DNA of 64,000 bases from Azospirillum picis (GTDB lineage: Bacteria; Pseudomonadota; Alphaproteobacteria; Azospirillales; Azospirillaceae), in contig NZ_JAGINO010000031.1 of assembly GCF_017876115.1 (NCBI RefSeq), positions 1 through 64,000 on the forward strand. Direction: 5' to 3'. A program made the translations under genes and the position numbers. Position 1 is the first letter of the stretch. Each line of letters begins with the position of its first letter. The notes under the pieces were generated by a model that ran no database searches, was not told where the DNA came from, and saw only the letters and a program-made list of their open reading frames with translations. Positions 26,251 through 35,177 of this stretch are shown piece after piece.

Positions 26251-27552
26251 TCAGCCGCCGACGACGGTCACCGGGCGACCGGCGGTCAGGCCGGGCAGGT
26301 TGCCGGTGACGACGCGGTCGCCGGCGGCCAGCCCCTGCACCTGCACCAGGTCGCCACGGGCCCACAGGCCCAGCCGGGCGACCGGGCGGCGCACCGTGCG
26401 GCCGTCGGCGACCACCAGCACATAGTCGCCGCCCGCGCCGTCGCCGTCGCCGTCATGGCGGATGGCGGCCGGCGGGACGGCGAAGGCGCCCTCGGCCTCC
26501 GCCACCAGGGCATCGCCGCTGGCGAACATGCCGCCGCGCAGGCTGCCGTCGGGGTTGTCGACGGCGACATAGACCGGGATGGCGCGCGAGCCGCTGCGGG
26601 CCATCGGGTTGATGCGGGCGATGCGGCCGGCGAATTCACGCTCGCCGAACCCTTCCACCCGCAGGCGCACCGCCTGGCCGACGGCGAGCCGGGCCACCTG
26701 TTCGGCCGGGACGGTCGCCTCCACCTCCACCCGCGACAGGTCGACGATGGTGAACATGGCGGCGTTCACCGCCAGCGTCTCGCCGGGATTGACCGAACGG
26801 ACGGCGACCATGCCGTCGATCGGGCTCACCACCACCGCATCGCGCAGCGCCTTGCGCGCCAGCTCGACCTGGGCGGCGAGCGCATCGACCTGCGCCTTCT
26901 GGAAGCCGTGACTGCTTTCGGCCTGGTCGAGGCTGGTGTCGGAGACGATGTTGCTGCGGTTCAGCGTCCGGTTCTTGGCCAGGGTGCGCTCGGCGAGCAC
27001 GAGCTGTGCGCGGGCACCCTCCAGGTTCGCCTGCTTCTCGTTCAGGCGGGCGGCGAGCTCCACCGTCTCGAAGCGCGCCAGCACCTCGCCGCGGCGCACC
27101 GCCTGGCCCTCGCGGACCAGCACCTCGGTCAGGCGCGCCGCCACCTCCGCCTTGATCGCCGACTGCTCCATCGGCGAGACCGAACCGCTGAGCCGGACGC
27201 TGTCGACCAGATGGCGCGGCACGATGGTGGTCACCTCCAGCGCCGCCAGCTCCACCGGCCGCTCCGGCGCGGCGGCGGTGGTGGCGGATGGCGGCACGGC
27301 CGCCGTCCGGTCATGGCCACGCCAGAGCAGGGCGGCGCCGGCGAGCAGCGCCAGGAGCAGCAGGGCCAGCACCAGACGGATAGGGCGGCGCGGGCGCGGA
27401 AAACGCCGCCGGGGCCGGGCGGGCGGATCCGGCGCCGGCACCGGCCGTTGCGGATGGAGCGGCTGGGCGGCCGGGGAGGCGGTCCTCTGGGGGGCAGTCA
27501 TGATACCGAGTCCGTTCGAGGGCACGCCGCCGGCTGCTTGGTTGTAAGGCAC
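26251..27552 (-). CDS. RND efflux periplasmic adaptor (membrane fusion protein)
   Basis: A protein of about 433 aa. A Pro/Arg-rich cytoplasmic N terminus precedes one TM anchor (RLVLALLLLALLAGAALLWR). Next come the biotinyl-lipoyl half motifs (RLSGSVSPMEQSAIKAEVAA and VVSPIDGMVAVRSVNPGETL), between which lies a coiled-coil hairpin (QLVLAERTLAKNRTLNRSN), then beta-barrel and membrane-proximal domains. It links the permease to an outer-membrane channel. The start is taken as GTG at 27552, because AGAGGG sits a suitable distance upstream; GTG at 27558 is too close to it, and ATG at 27501 is a shorter alternative. It forms an operon with the permease (4-bp gap). No local regulator gene is present. 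Confidence 0.92.
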   Translation of the reverse strand: MPYNQAAGGVPSNGLGIMTAPQRTASPAAQPLHPQRPVPAPDPPARPRRRFPRPRRPIRLVLALLLLALLAGAALLWRGHDRTAAVPPSATTAAAPERPVELAALEVTTIVPRHLVDSVRLSGSVSPMEQSAIKAEVAARLTEVLVREGQAVRRGEVLARFETVELAARLNEKQANLEGARAQLVLAERTLAKNRTLNRSNIVSDTSLDQAESSHGFQKAQVDALAAQVELARKALRDAVVVSPIDGMVAVRSVNPGETLAVNAAMFTIVDLSRVEVEATVPAEQVARLAVGQAVRLRVEGFGEREFAGRIARINPMARSGSRAIPVYVAVDNPDGSLRGGMFASGDALVAEAEGAFAVPPAAIRHDGDGDGAGGDYVLVVADGRTVRRPVARLGLWARGDLVQVQGLAAGDRVVTGNLPGLTAGRPVTVVGG

Positions 27553-27558
27553 GGCCAC

Positions 27559-27863
27559 CCTCTTCCATTAGGGGTGGCCACGATGTTCCGTCAAGGTTCT
27601 CCCCGTCGCAGCCGGGAGAGCCTGCTGCCGGCCGCCGGACCGTAGGCCCGCATGTCCACACGGGCTCCGAAGAATGGCATAACGAGAGTTGCCGAAAATC
27701 TGTATTGCCCACCCAAATACAAGGGAACAATCAGGCATATTTGAGGCATCTTCGGGACAGGCGTCAAGAAACGGTCACGATGTCGCTTGACAGGCGTGGG
27801 CTATACAATGAAAAAGCGTTCCGTCACTTGTCCTGCCCCGCGCCAACAGCACGGAAATCCCCT
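27559..27863. other. Divergent region between RND operon and transglycosylase gene
   Basis: About 300 bp with no separate gene. It should hold both promoters. The frame of the transglycosylase remains open back to 27705 and an ATG at 27780 could start it, so part of this stretch may be coding. The section 27700-27790 is noticeably more A/T-rich than its surroundings, fitting a promoter. Confidence 0.4.
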
Positions 27864-28949
27864 GTGGCCAAACGAAATCTCGCGACGATCCACGCCGCCG
27901 GCGCGATGCTGTGCCTTGCCCTCGGGCTGGCCGGCTGCGCCACCGAACCGCCGCAGACCGTGAGCGCGCCGGTGGAGACGGCCTACGTGCCCGATCCCAG
28001 CGATCCGCTGTCCCGCTGGGTGCCGATGATTCGCGAGGCGTCCCAGCGTTTCGACGTGCCGGAAAAGTGGATCCGCGCGGTGATGATGCGCGAAAGCAAC
28101 GGCCGCGCCACCACGGGCAGCGGCAGGGTGCTGACCAGCTCGGCCGGCGCCATCGGCCTGATGCAGGTGATGCCGGGCACCTACGAGCTGATGCGGTCGC
28201 AGTATGGCCTGGGATCGGACCCGTCCGACCCGCGCGACAACGTGATGGCCGGCACGGCCTACCTGCGCGAGATGTACGACCTGTTCGGGGCGCCCGGATT
28301 CCTGGCCGCCTACAATTGCGGTCCGGCCTGCTACGCCCAGCATCTGGCCGGCAAGCAGCGCCTGCCGCGCGAGACGCGGATGTACCTGGCGGCCCTGACG
28401 CCGGCGCTGCGCGGCTCCGCGCCGCTGGAGCCGTCGCAGGCCGCCGGCGCCTCGGCGATCGAACTCGCCGTGGTGCCCGACGACGCGCCCAAGCCTCGCG
28501 CCGGAGCCAAGTCCGCTGCGCCCGAACCCGCGCCGGTGGTCGTCGCATCGGCCGACGTTCCGGCGCCCCGCGCCGAGTCGAAAGCCGTCGAGCCGCGCCG
28601 GATGGAACCGCGTCCCGAGCCGGCGCCCGAGCAGGTCCAGGCTGCTGCCCCCATCCCGGTCCAGGCGCCGGCCCCCGCCCCCTTGCCGGCCCCCGTGGTG
28701 GTGGCGGCAGCGCCGGCGCCGGCTCCCGTCGCCAAGCCCATCCAGGTTGCGAGTCTCGAGTCGCCGCCGACGGGCGGCCATCGCATCAGCCCGCAATTCA
28801 CCACCCAGGTGGCGGAAGCCCTGCTGCCTCCGCAGGCGGCCGGGAAGGGCGAGCGCGTGGTCATGCGCTTCGTCTCGCAGCGGGCGGACGGCTGCGGCAG
28901 CATGGCGGGCCGCGACCGTGTCTGCGTAGCGCTCGGGCCGGGATCGTAA
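27864..28949 (+). CDS. Lytic transglycosylase domain lipoprotein
   Basis: A 361-aa protein from a GTG at 27864, which gives a good lipoprotein signal (AKRNLATIHAAGAMLCLALG, then LAGC lipobox). The SLT domain follows: MMRESNGRATTGSG with the catalytic Glu, then SSAGAIGLMQVMPGTYELM and FLAAYNCGPACY. Such enzymes cleave the peptidoglycan MurNAc-GlcNAc bond to form 1,6-anhydro ends. After the SLT domain comes a long Pro/Ala-rich linker (roughly residues 195-310), then a conserved-looking C-terminal tail with HRISPQFTTQVAEALLPP. It may belong to conjugation or secretion-type transglycosylases, but no such system is adjacent. An earlier ATG at 27780 remains possible. Confidence 0.85.
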   Translation: MAKRNLATIHAAGAMLCLALGLAGCATEPPQTVSAPVETAYVPDPSDPLSRWVPMIREASQRFDVPEKWIRAVMMRESNGRATTGSGRVLTSSAGAIGLMQVMPGTYELMRSQYGLGSDPSDPRDNVMAGTAYLREMYDLFGAPGFLAAYNCGPACYAQHLAGKQRLPRETRMYLAALTPALRGSAPLEPSQAAGASAIELAVVPDDAPKPRAGAKSAAPEPAPVVVASADVPAPRAESKAVEPRRMEPRPEPAPEQVQAAAPIPVQAPAPAPLPAPVVVAAAPAPAPVAKPIQVASLESPPTGGHRISPQFTTQVAEALLPPQAAGKGERVVMRFVSQRADGCGSMAGRDRVCVALGPGS

Positions 28950-29062
28950 GTACCGCGGCCGTCGCCCGGCAGGTGCGACGGCCGCAAATTTTTCTTCCGG
29001 CTTGCGATCAGATTTGATCCGCATCACTTACGGGACCGCGACCACACTGGCATACAAGTGTG

Positions 29063-29275
29063 ATGGACCGGTCCGAACACACATCCAGCCCATATCCGCC
29101 CTGCACCTGCTGCGGTGACGAGGTGCTGCTTGGGGAGCCCATGTACTGGACTCCCGAGCGTCCCGGCTATGTCTGGCACGACCATTGCGCCCAGCGGGAG
29201 GGACTGCTGCCGGTAACGCCGAAGCCGTCACGCAGCAAGCGCCGCAGCAAGTCGAAGGTCGAGCCGCTGTTCTGA
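29063..29275 (+). CDS. Small protein with paired Cys, possible zinc ribbon
   Basis: A 70-aa protein: MDRSEHTSSPYPPCTCCGDE leads to a Cys-x-Cys-Cys cluster, then WHDHC about 26 residues on, and a very basic C terminus (KPSRSKRRSKSK). The CxCC plus HxxHC-like arrangement could hold one zinc ion, and the tail could bind nucleic acid. No family was recognised and no ribosome-binding site is obvious. It stands alone between the transglycosylase and the glycine-rich membrane protein. Confidence 0.45.
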   Translation: MDRSEHTSSPYPPCTCCGDEVLLGEPMYWTPERPGYVWHDHCAQREGLLPVTPKPSRSKRRSKSKVEPLF

Positions 29276-29498
29276 AGACCTCGGCGGACCTCCGTCCCCG
29301 TCGCCGCCACCAGTTCCCATCCAGCCCTGAAGTTGTGCACACACATTGCGGCACCCATCGGGAGTTCCATCGGGAGGGGGGCGTGCCCGCACCGGGCTAG
29401 CGGCCATACCCCACCCGGCATCAGCCTAATGATCACATTGGAATTGTGCCGCTGACAGCGCAATCGTTCCGAGCCCTCGTTAAGCTGAAGTTCGGACC

Positions 29499-30884
29499 AT
29501 GATGCCACGCAATTGCCAGCATTGGCTGCCCCTTAGCGTGTTCAGCGTGCTCGCCACCCCGGCGACCGCCTGGGCACTTTGGGGACCCGGTTCCCTGACG
29601 CTCAACGACATGTACGGGGCCGGGCTCACCGGCACCATCATCGGCATCACCCTGGTTGCCGCATTATCGGTTGCAGCCGCTGCCGCCGTCTTCTTTTCCG
29701 GCGGCGCAGCCACACCGGTCGTCGCTTCGGTCGGCTCCTTCATTGGCCAACTCGCCGGACTTTCCGGAGCGGCTGCGACCAACTACGGCCTTGCGATGGT
29801 CGGGGGCGGCGCGCTCGCCGCCGGGGGCTTCGGCGTCGCCGGCGGTGCGGCGGTCCTCACGGCCTTGTTCACGTTCGCGGGGAACATGGCCGTCGACTAT
29901 GCGATCAATTTCGGCCTGGATTCCTATAACGAAGCTGCGTTCAAGGAGGCGTCGAAGAACGCTGTCATCCTGCCCTTTCCGGAGCGGGAGAACGGCGACA
30001 GCGATTACAACAAAATCCTTGAGCGGCTGAACAAGAACTACAATGTAAAAGAACCGAAATTCTCGGTGGAAAATCGTGCGGTCGTCGCCGTCTCCCTGCG
30101 AAATCTGAAGCACAGCACGGACCAGAGCATTGAAGGTGTCAGAAAGAATGCCCTGAGGGCGCTGCTGGATGTCTATGCGGATGATTATCAAGGATGCCGC
30201 GATGATGCCGAGAGCGCGGCGCAACTGGCGGCTTCGTCCGGAATTCCCGATAAGGACCTGGCGTTTCTTACCATGGTCAGAGCGCTGTGCGTCGTTGGTT
30301 TGCCGCAAACGGACAGGAGCGGTTTGAAGGATCTTTCTGAACTGTACCACAGATCCGTCGATGAAGAAATAAATGGCAAGTTCAGGAACTATGCCAATAT
30401 TTTCGTGGCGAGTTTCTTCGATCGTTATATGGCGCGGGATGACTTGATGTCTTCCGAAATTTTGCGGGAAGCACTCTCTTTCATGCCGCTGATTTCCGAT
30501 GCGGAGACGAAATACACGTACTTCCTTCTGATTGGGCCACGATACAATGCGAAATTGAATGCTTATAGATCCATGATTTCCTCGTTGTACGAGAACCGCA
30601 CCAATCCCGCCGTGATGAGCCATTCAAGCTCGCGGAAGGATATGGAGTATGTAAAGGCGACGTATCTGGATCTGCTGAGCATTTCCGACGACTTTATTCA
30701 TTACGCAAACAGTATTGACCCCTCGCGAAATTTTATCTGGGGCACTCGCTGGTACCATGAGGACAAGATTTCGGAGCAAGCATCGGCGCTGAAGCTGCTT
30801 TCCGAGTCGTTGAAGGAACATCAGAACCGGGAAGCGGAGATCGAGATGCAGTCTCAGGTCTTTGCGAAAGCAAGCACCGAATAG
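29499..30884 (+). CDS. Hypothetical glycine-rich membrane protein
   Basis: A 461-aa protein with three sections. Residues 1-26 form a signal peptide-like stretch (cleavage near TAWA). Residues about 45-145 are hydrophobic and Gly/Ala-rich, with glycine-zipper spacing (VVASVGSFIGQLAG, MVGGGALAAGGFGVAGGAAV) and could span the membrane several times. The remaining 300 residues are soluble and mostly helical, with no recognised domain. From about 29,930 onward the DNA is clearly richer in A/T than the rest of the window, and codon use differs from the neighbours, which suggests horizontal transfer. The next gene (30937), 52 bp downstream, encodes an exported nuclease-like protein of the same origin. 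The function is unknown; a pore-forming or effector-carrier role is speculation. Confidence 0.65.
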   Translation: MMPRNCQHWLPLSVFSVLATPATAWALWGPGSLTLNDMYGAGLTGTIIGITLVAALSVAAAAAVFFSGGAATPVVASVGSFIGQLAGLSGAAATNYGLAMVGGGALAAGGFGVAGGAAVLTALFTFAGNMAVDYAINFGLDSYNEAAFKEASKNAVILPFPERENGDSDYNKILERLNKNYNVKEPKFSVENRAVVAVSLRNLKHSTDQSIEGVRKNALRALLDVYADDYQGCRDDAESAAQLAASSGIPDKDLAFLTMVRALCVVGLPQTDRSGLKDLSELYHRSVDEEINGKFRNYANIFVASFFDRYMARDDLMSSEILREALSFMPLISDAETKYTYFLLIGPRYNAKLNAYRSMISSLYENRTNPAVMSHSSSRKDMEYVKATYLDLLSISDDFIHYANSIDPSRNFIWGTRWYHEDKISEQASALKLLSESLKEHQNREAEIEMQSQVFAKASTE

Positions 30885-30936
30885 CGGGTGGCGGCGTAGA
30901 AGGTTGGCCAGACAGTCTCGAAAACCGGAGGGGGAA

Positions 30937-31668
30937 ATGCGACGTCTCGTGAGATTGTTTCCCAGCGTTTGCCTGATTGCCTTGACTGTCTTCCTTTCCG
31001 GGCCTGTCGACGCCTTCTCGCCGAAGACGGCGTTTCGCGTTGCGGAGGTCATGCGCCAGATCGCGAGGGTGGATGAGGCGCATGTCGAGCGTGCGGTCCT
31101 CGCCTACCGACGTGGAGGCTACTTGGCGCTGACCAAGTCGATGGAGGGAATTACCGACAAGAGCGCCATCGGCGGCATCTTCCTGCGCGTTGCCGTCACC
31201 GAGGGGAAGCTGGCCGACGAAGAGGCCGCTGTCCTGTTGAAGGAACTGCACGCGGTACCGGGCTATGAGAAAGCCGCGCGGGCTCTTCTCATCAGCGACG
31301 TCAATTTCACCGGCGCCATCCAGGAATTGCGGGCTGCCAGGGCATTGAAGGAGTCGGGTGGCGAAGTGAGGTTCATCAGGATGGAATTCAAGGATGTCGG
31401 CAAGAAGGGCGTGACCGATATCGACATCTTCGCCAACGTCAACGGCCGGGTCGTCGCGGTGGAAAGCAAGGCCTACAAGACGGCGATGAGGTGGGATGAG
31501 ATCAGCCGGGATGCGGACACCCTGCTTCACGTCAAGGAGATCAATCCCAGCGCCGTCGGTTGCTTCCTGTTCCTGGAGAAGCCGAGCGAACTGGCGCTGA
31601 AGATGATCGAGGAAAGAGGCCTGAAAGCGGTGTGGGGTGACCCTGGAATGATCCGTTACTGCGTGTAA
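30937..31668 (+). CDS. Exported protein with PD-(D/E)XK nuclease-like signature
   Basis: A 243-aa protein from the ATG at 30937, preceded by GGAGGGGGAA. The signal peptide is MRRLVRLFPSVCLIALTVFL, cleavage near VDA. A helical middle section leads to FIRMEFKDVGKKGVTDIDIF followed by ANVNGRVVAVESKAYKTA. The spacing of the Asp in VTDIDIF and the ESK triad matches the metal-binding core of PD-(D/E)XK nucleases (D, then E-x-K), and an alpha helix with WDEISRDADTLLH follows. Such folds act as restriction enzymes or as toxin domains. Being exported makes a host-genome role unlikely. Catalytic activity and any immunity partner are inference; no obvious small immunity gene follows. Confidence 0.65.
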   Translation: MRRLVRLFPSVCLIALTVFLSGPVDAFSPKTAFRVAEVMRQIARVDEAHVERAVLAYRRGGYLALTKSMEGITDKSAIGGIFLRVAVTEGKLADEEAAVLLKELHAVPGYEKAARALLISDVNFTGAIQELRAARALKESGGEVRFIRMEFKDVGKKGVTDIDIFANVNGRVVAVESKAYKTAMRWDEISRDADTLLHVKEINPSAVGCFLFLEKPSELALKMIEERGLKAVWGDPGMIRYCV

Positions 31669-31742
31669 CCGGATTGGGGATCAAGAGGGGCGCGAACGGC
31701 GCACCAGCCTGCACTCGTCCGAGGAAGGAAGCCCGTGGGGTA

Positions 31743-31770
31743 GGGACGCACAACCCCTGTCGTGCGTCCC
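31743..31770 (+). terminator. Hairpin after the nuclease-like gene
   Basis: GGGACGCAC and GTGCGTCCC form a perfect 9-bp stem around a 10-nt loop, 75 bp after the stop at 31668 and 50 bp from the convergent O-methyltransferase stop. A C-run follows instead of T's on the plus strand. Confidence 0.5.
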
Positions 31771-31820
31771 CCCTGAAAGCCGCCGTTGCATGACCGCGTC
31801 ACTGGCCTTGGGAAGGCGTA

Positions 31821-32516
31821 TCAGTCAACCTTTACGGCGAACTCGTTGCCACGGCCTTCGTCCACCGGAATGGGCTGCGACAGATACCCATTCGTCGGAT
31901 TTCGCATGAAGGTCAGATAATCATCTGCGAACGCGTTCTCGGCGAGGACCACGGAGCCCGGCCTGAGCCGAGGCTCGACCAGTTTCAAGATTGGCAGGTA
32001 GAGCGACCACGCCCCGTCGATATGCAGGAGGTCGACCGGGCCGCCCACATCCGCCAGGGTCTCCCTGGCGTCGCCTTCCCGGATCTCGACGAGATCGGCA
32101 AGGCCGGCAGTTGCAATGTGCGCCCGCGCCCGTGCGACCTTGCCGGGCTCCAACTCGGTACCGATCAGCTTGCCGCCGCCGTTGTCGCGGAGCGCCGCAG
32201 CCAGGTATATCGCCGACACTCCCATCGACGTCCCGAACTCCACTATTCGCGTAGCGCGGCACGCGCGCGCCATCGCATAGAGGAAGCGGCCGTAAGCCGG
32301 TGAAACGGACAGGAAGTGGTCGGCATGGCGCCGGTAGACCGACCGCATGTCGGAGCGTTCCTCGCTGATCAATTCCGCCGCCAGTTGCTCCATCGTCTTG
32401 CCGCTGGCCGCCATGTCGCCGACGACCTCCTCAACCAACGTCCGGTCTGCCGCCTCGGCGTCCTGATGCAACCGATCCAGAAGCACCGAGATCCGTTCGC
32501 TGTCCAATGTGGTCAT
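31821..32516 (-). CDS. SAM-dependent O-methyltransferase (class I)
   Basis: A 231-aa Rossmann-fold methylase. Motif I is IVEFGTSMGVSAIYLA, the acidic ribose-binding residue sits in LIGTELEPGK, and the later motifs are EIREGDARETL and VDLLHIDGAWSLYLPIL, as in the O-methyltransferase family 3 (catechol-type) group. The Asp of LLHIDGA is the usual Mg-binding position. The substrate is unknown, likely a small phenolic or catechol compound. It is divergent from an AraC-type regulator whose start is 134 bp away, so the regulator may control it. Confidence 0.85.
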   Translation of the reverse strand: MTTLDSERISVLLDRLHQDAEAADRTLVEEVVGDMAASGKTMEQLAAELISEERSDMRSVYRRHADHFLSVSPAYGRFLYAMARACRATRIVEFGTSMGVSAIYLAAALRDNGGGKLIGTELEPGKVARARAHIATAGLADLVEIREGDARETLADVGGPVDLLHIDGAWSLYLPILKLVEPRLRPGSVVLAENAFADDYLTFMRNPTNGYLSQPIPVDEGRGNEFAVKVD

Positions 32517-32649
32517 TGCTTTCTTTCCCCGTTGGGCCTGCGGCCCGATTGGAACTGAAAGCCAAAAATAGATGGGCGTCCGACAGGCGTCATTCCGAAG
32601 GATGGACAGACTATTATTCGATCACGCCAAACCGTGGTAACAAGCTGCC

Positions 32650-33456
32650 ATGCCGCTCCTGACCGACCTCTCCAACGAAGACGACTGGGTCGAGCCGGAC
32701 GACGTGCCTCGGCTGGTCGTCACCTATGGCTTCGCCTCCGACACCTTCGGAGATTTCGAACTCGAACCCCATCGCCACATGAAAGGCCAGATCCTGTTGG
32801 TTCAGCGCGGCGCGCTGACCTGCGAGGTGGCGGGAGGATTGTGGGTCGTTCCACCGCGCAGCGCCTTGTGGATCCCGAGCGGCACGCTGCACGCGATCAG
32901 GATGACCGGCGCGCTCGAAGGGTATGGCGCCTTCATCACCAGCGACGCCGATCCCCGGCTGCGCCCCACCTGCTGTGCGGTGACGGTCACGCCGCTGCTC
33001 CGCGAACTCCTGCGTCGAGCGGCGACGCTCCCGCTGCTGTACGAGGAGGGCGGCGCGAACTCGCGCCTGCTGGCGGTGTTGCTGGACGAACTGACGGCGG
33101 CGAAGGTGGACGATCTGCATCTGCCGATGCCGTCCGACCCGCGCCTGCGCATGATCTTCGACCGCATGATGGCTGTGCCTGCGGATCGCGGATCGCTCCA
33201 TGGCTGGGCCGCCGGGGCGGGCATGAGCGCCCGGTCCCTGGAACGCCTCGTCGCGCGCGAGACGGGGATGAGCCTGGGCCGCTGGCGTCAGCAACTCAAC
33301 GTCGTCCTGGCCGTGACGTGGCTGGCCGGCGGCTCGACGATCCAGCAGGTCGCGGCCGACCTTGGCTACGAGAGCGTGCCAAGCTTCGTGACCATGTTCA
33401 GAAAGGCGCTGGGCACGTCGCCCCGGCGCTACATGGCGGAGCGCTATGGCGGATGA
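32650..33456 (+). CDS. AraC family transcriptional regulator
   Basis: A 268-aa protein with an N-terminal cupin-like sensor (ELEPHRHMKGQILLVQRGAL, RSALWIPSGTLHAIRM) and a C-terminal double HTH. The second HTH carries the AraC signature (VAADLGYESVPSFVTMFRKA, LGTSPRRYM). The HRHMKGQ and PSGTLHA segments are typical of cupin sensors, which bind small ligands. It is divergent from the O-methyltransferase gene. A perfect 22-bp stem follows the stop. Confidence 0.9.
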   Translation: MPLLTDLSNEDDWVEPDDVPRLVVTYGFASDTFGDFELEPHRHMKGQILLVQRGALTCEVAGGLWVVPPRSALWIPSGTLHAIRMTGALEGYGAFITSDADPRLRPTCCAVTVTPLLRELLRRAATLPLLYEEGGANSRLLAVLLDELTAAKVDDLHLPMPSDPRLRMIFDRMMAVPADRGSLHGWAAGAGMSARSLERLVARETGMSLGRWRQQLNVVLAVTWLAGGSTIQQVAADLGYESVPSFVTMFRKALGTSPRRYMAERYGG

Positions 33457-33494
33457 GGACCCTGCCACGCCCTTCCTGACCCGTCGGTGGTTTA

Positions 33495-33549
33495 CTGAAA
33501 GCTGATGCGGCAACGGCATCGGCATTTCCGTTGCCGCATCAGCTTTCAG
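33495..33549. terminator. Long perfect inverted repeat between convergent araC-type and guaA genes
   Basis: The arms at 33495-33516 and 33528-33549 are perfectly complementary over 22 bp (core CTGATGCGGCAACGG), with an 11-nt loop (CATCGGCATTT). It is flanked by A/T bases on both sides (TTTA and AAATA), which suits bidirectional intrinsic termination for genes ending at 33456 (+) and 33573 (-). The length and perfection exceed those of the other hairpins here. Confidence 0.75.
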
Positions 33550-33572
33550 AAATATCCGGAACTACGCTCCCG

Positions 33573-35141
33573 TCACTCCCATTCGATAGTCCCCGGCGGC
33601 TTCGAGGTGATGTCGTAGACCACGCGGTTGACGCCGCGGACCTCGTTGACGATGCGGTTCGAGACGCGGGCGAGGAAGTCGTGAGGGAAGGGGTACCAGT
33701 CGGCGGTCATGCCGTCCGTGGAGGTCACCGCCCGCAGCGCCAGCACATGGTCGTAGGTGCGGCCGTCGCCCATGACGCCGACGGTGCGGACCGGCAGCAG
33801 CACGGCGAATGCCTGCCAGATGGCGTCGTACAGGCCGGCGTTGCGGATTTCCTCCAGGTAGACGGTGTCCGCCTTGCGCAGGATATCCAGCTTCTCCGGG
33901 GTGATCTCGCCGGGGATGCGGATCGCCAGGCCCGGACCGGGGAAGGGGTGGCGGCCGATGAAGGCGGCCGGCAGCCCCAGCTCGCGGCCGAGAGCCCGCA
34001 CCTCGTCCTTGAACAGCTCGCGCAGCGGCTCGACCAGCTTCAGCTTCATCCGCTCCGGCAGGCCGCCGACATTGTGGTGCGACTTGATGGTGACCGAGGG
34101 GCCGCCGGTGAAGGACACGCTCTCGATCACGTCGGGGTAGAGGGTGCCCTGGGCCAGGAACTCCGCACCGCCGACCTTGTGGCTTTCCTCGTCGAAGACC
34201 TCGATGAACAGGCCGCCGATGATCTTGCGCTTCTGCTCCGGATCGGTGACGCCGGCCAGCTTGCCGAGGAACAGCTCGGAGGCGTTCCGATGGACCAGCG
34301 GGATGTTGTAGTGGTCGCGGAACAGCCGCACCACCTCTTCGGACTCGCCGGCGCGCATCAGGCCGGTGTCGACGAAGATGCAGGTGAGCTGGTCGCCGAT
34401 GGCCTCGTGGATCAGAACGGCGGCGACCGAGCTGTCGACACCGCCGGACAGGCCGCAGATCACCTTGCCGGTGCCGACCTGGGCGCGGATCTTCTCGATG
34501 GCCTGCTGCTTGAACGCCGCCATCGTCCAGTCGCCCTTGATGCCGGCGACACGGTGGACGAAGTTGGCCAGGAGCTGGGCGCCGTGCGGGGTGTGGACCA
34601 CCTCGGGATGGAACTGGACGCCGTACATGCGGCGACGGTCGTCGGCGATGGCGGCGAAGGGTGCGCCGTCGCTGACAGCCACCGCGCGGAAGCCGTCGGG
34701 CAGGGCGGTGACGCGGTCGCCGTGGCTCATCCACACCTGCTCGCGCGATCCGACCTCCCACAGCCCGTCGAACAGGGCGCAGGGCTCCTTGATCTCGATG
34801 AAGGCGCGGCCGAACTCGCGGTGGTCGGACCCGGAGACGTTGCCGCCCAACTGGTGGCACATCGTCTGCTGGCCGTAGCAGATGCCCAGCACGGGGACCT
34901 TCAGGTCGAACACAGCCTGCGGCGCGCGGGGACCGTTCGCCTCGGTGACCGAGGCCGGGCTGCCGGACAGGATGATCGCCTTCGGGTCATACTCGCGGAT
35001 ACGCTCGTCGCTCATTCCGAAGGGGTGGATTTCGCAATAGACCCCGCTTTCGCGCACGCGACGGGCGATGAGCTGGGTGACCTGCGAGCCGAAATCGAGA
35101 ATGAGGACGCGTTCGGCGGAAAGGGAAGCGGCGCTGGACAT
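33573..35141 (-). CDS. guaA: GMP synthase (glutamine-hydrolysing)
   Basis: A 522-aa protein from the ATG at 35141, which has AGGA 8 nt upstream; an earlier start at 35168 adds nine residues. The class I glutamine amidotransferase domain has GICYGQQ (nucleophile Cys about residue 88) and GVQFHPEVVHTP. The PP-loop ATP pyrophosphatase domain has SGGVDSS, then the C-terminal dimerisation domain has GRHPFPGPGLAIR and ends in KPPGTIEWE. It converts XMP to GMP using Gln and ATP in the cytosol. A GNAT gene ends 36 bp upstream on the same strand. Confidence 0.98.
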   Translation of the reverse strand: MSSAASLSAERVLILDFGSQVTQLIARRVRESGVYCEIHPFGMSDERIREYDPKAIILSGSPASVTEANGPRAPQAVFDLKVPVLGICYGQQTMCHQLGGNVSGSDHREFGRAFIEIKEPCALFDGLWEVGSREQVWMSHGDRVTALPDGFRAVAVSDGAPFAAIADDRRRMYGVQFHPEVVHTPHGAQLLANFVHRVAGIKGDWTMAAFKQQAIEKIRAQVGTGKVICGLSGGVDSSVAAVLIHEAIGDQLTCIFVDTGLMRAGESEEVVRLFRDHYNIPLVHRNASELFLGKLAGVTDPEQKRKIIGGLFIEVFDEESHKVGGAEFLAQGTLYPDVIESVSFTGGPSVTIKSHHNVGGLPERMKLKLVEPLRELFKDEVRALGRELGLPAAFIGRHPFPGPGLAIRIPGEITPEKLDILRKADTVYLEEIRNAGLYDAIWQAFAVLLPVRTVGVMGDGRTYDHVLALRAVTSTDGMTADWYPFPHDFLARVSNRIVNEVRGVNRVVYDITSKPPGTIEWE

Positions 35142-35177
35142 CGACGAATCCTGATGCGGGGGACTCAAGTCCTCTCA

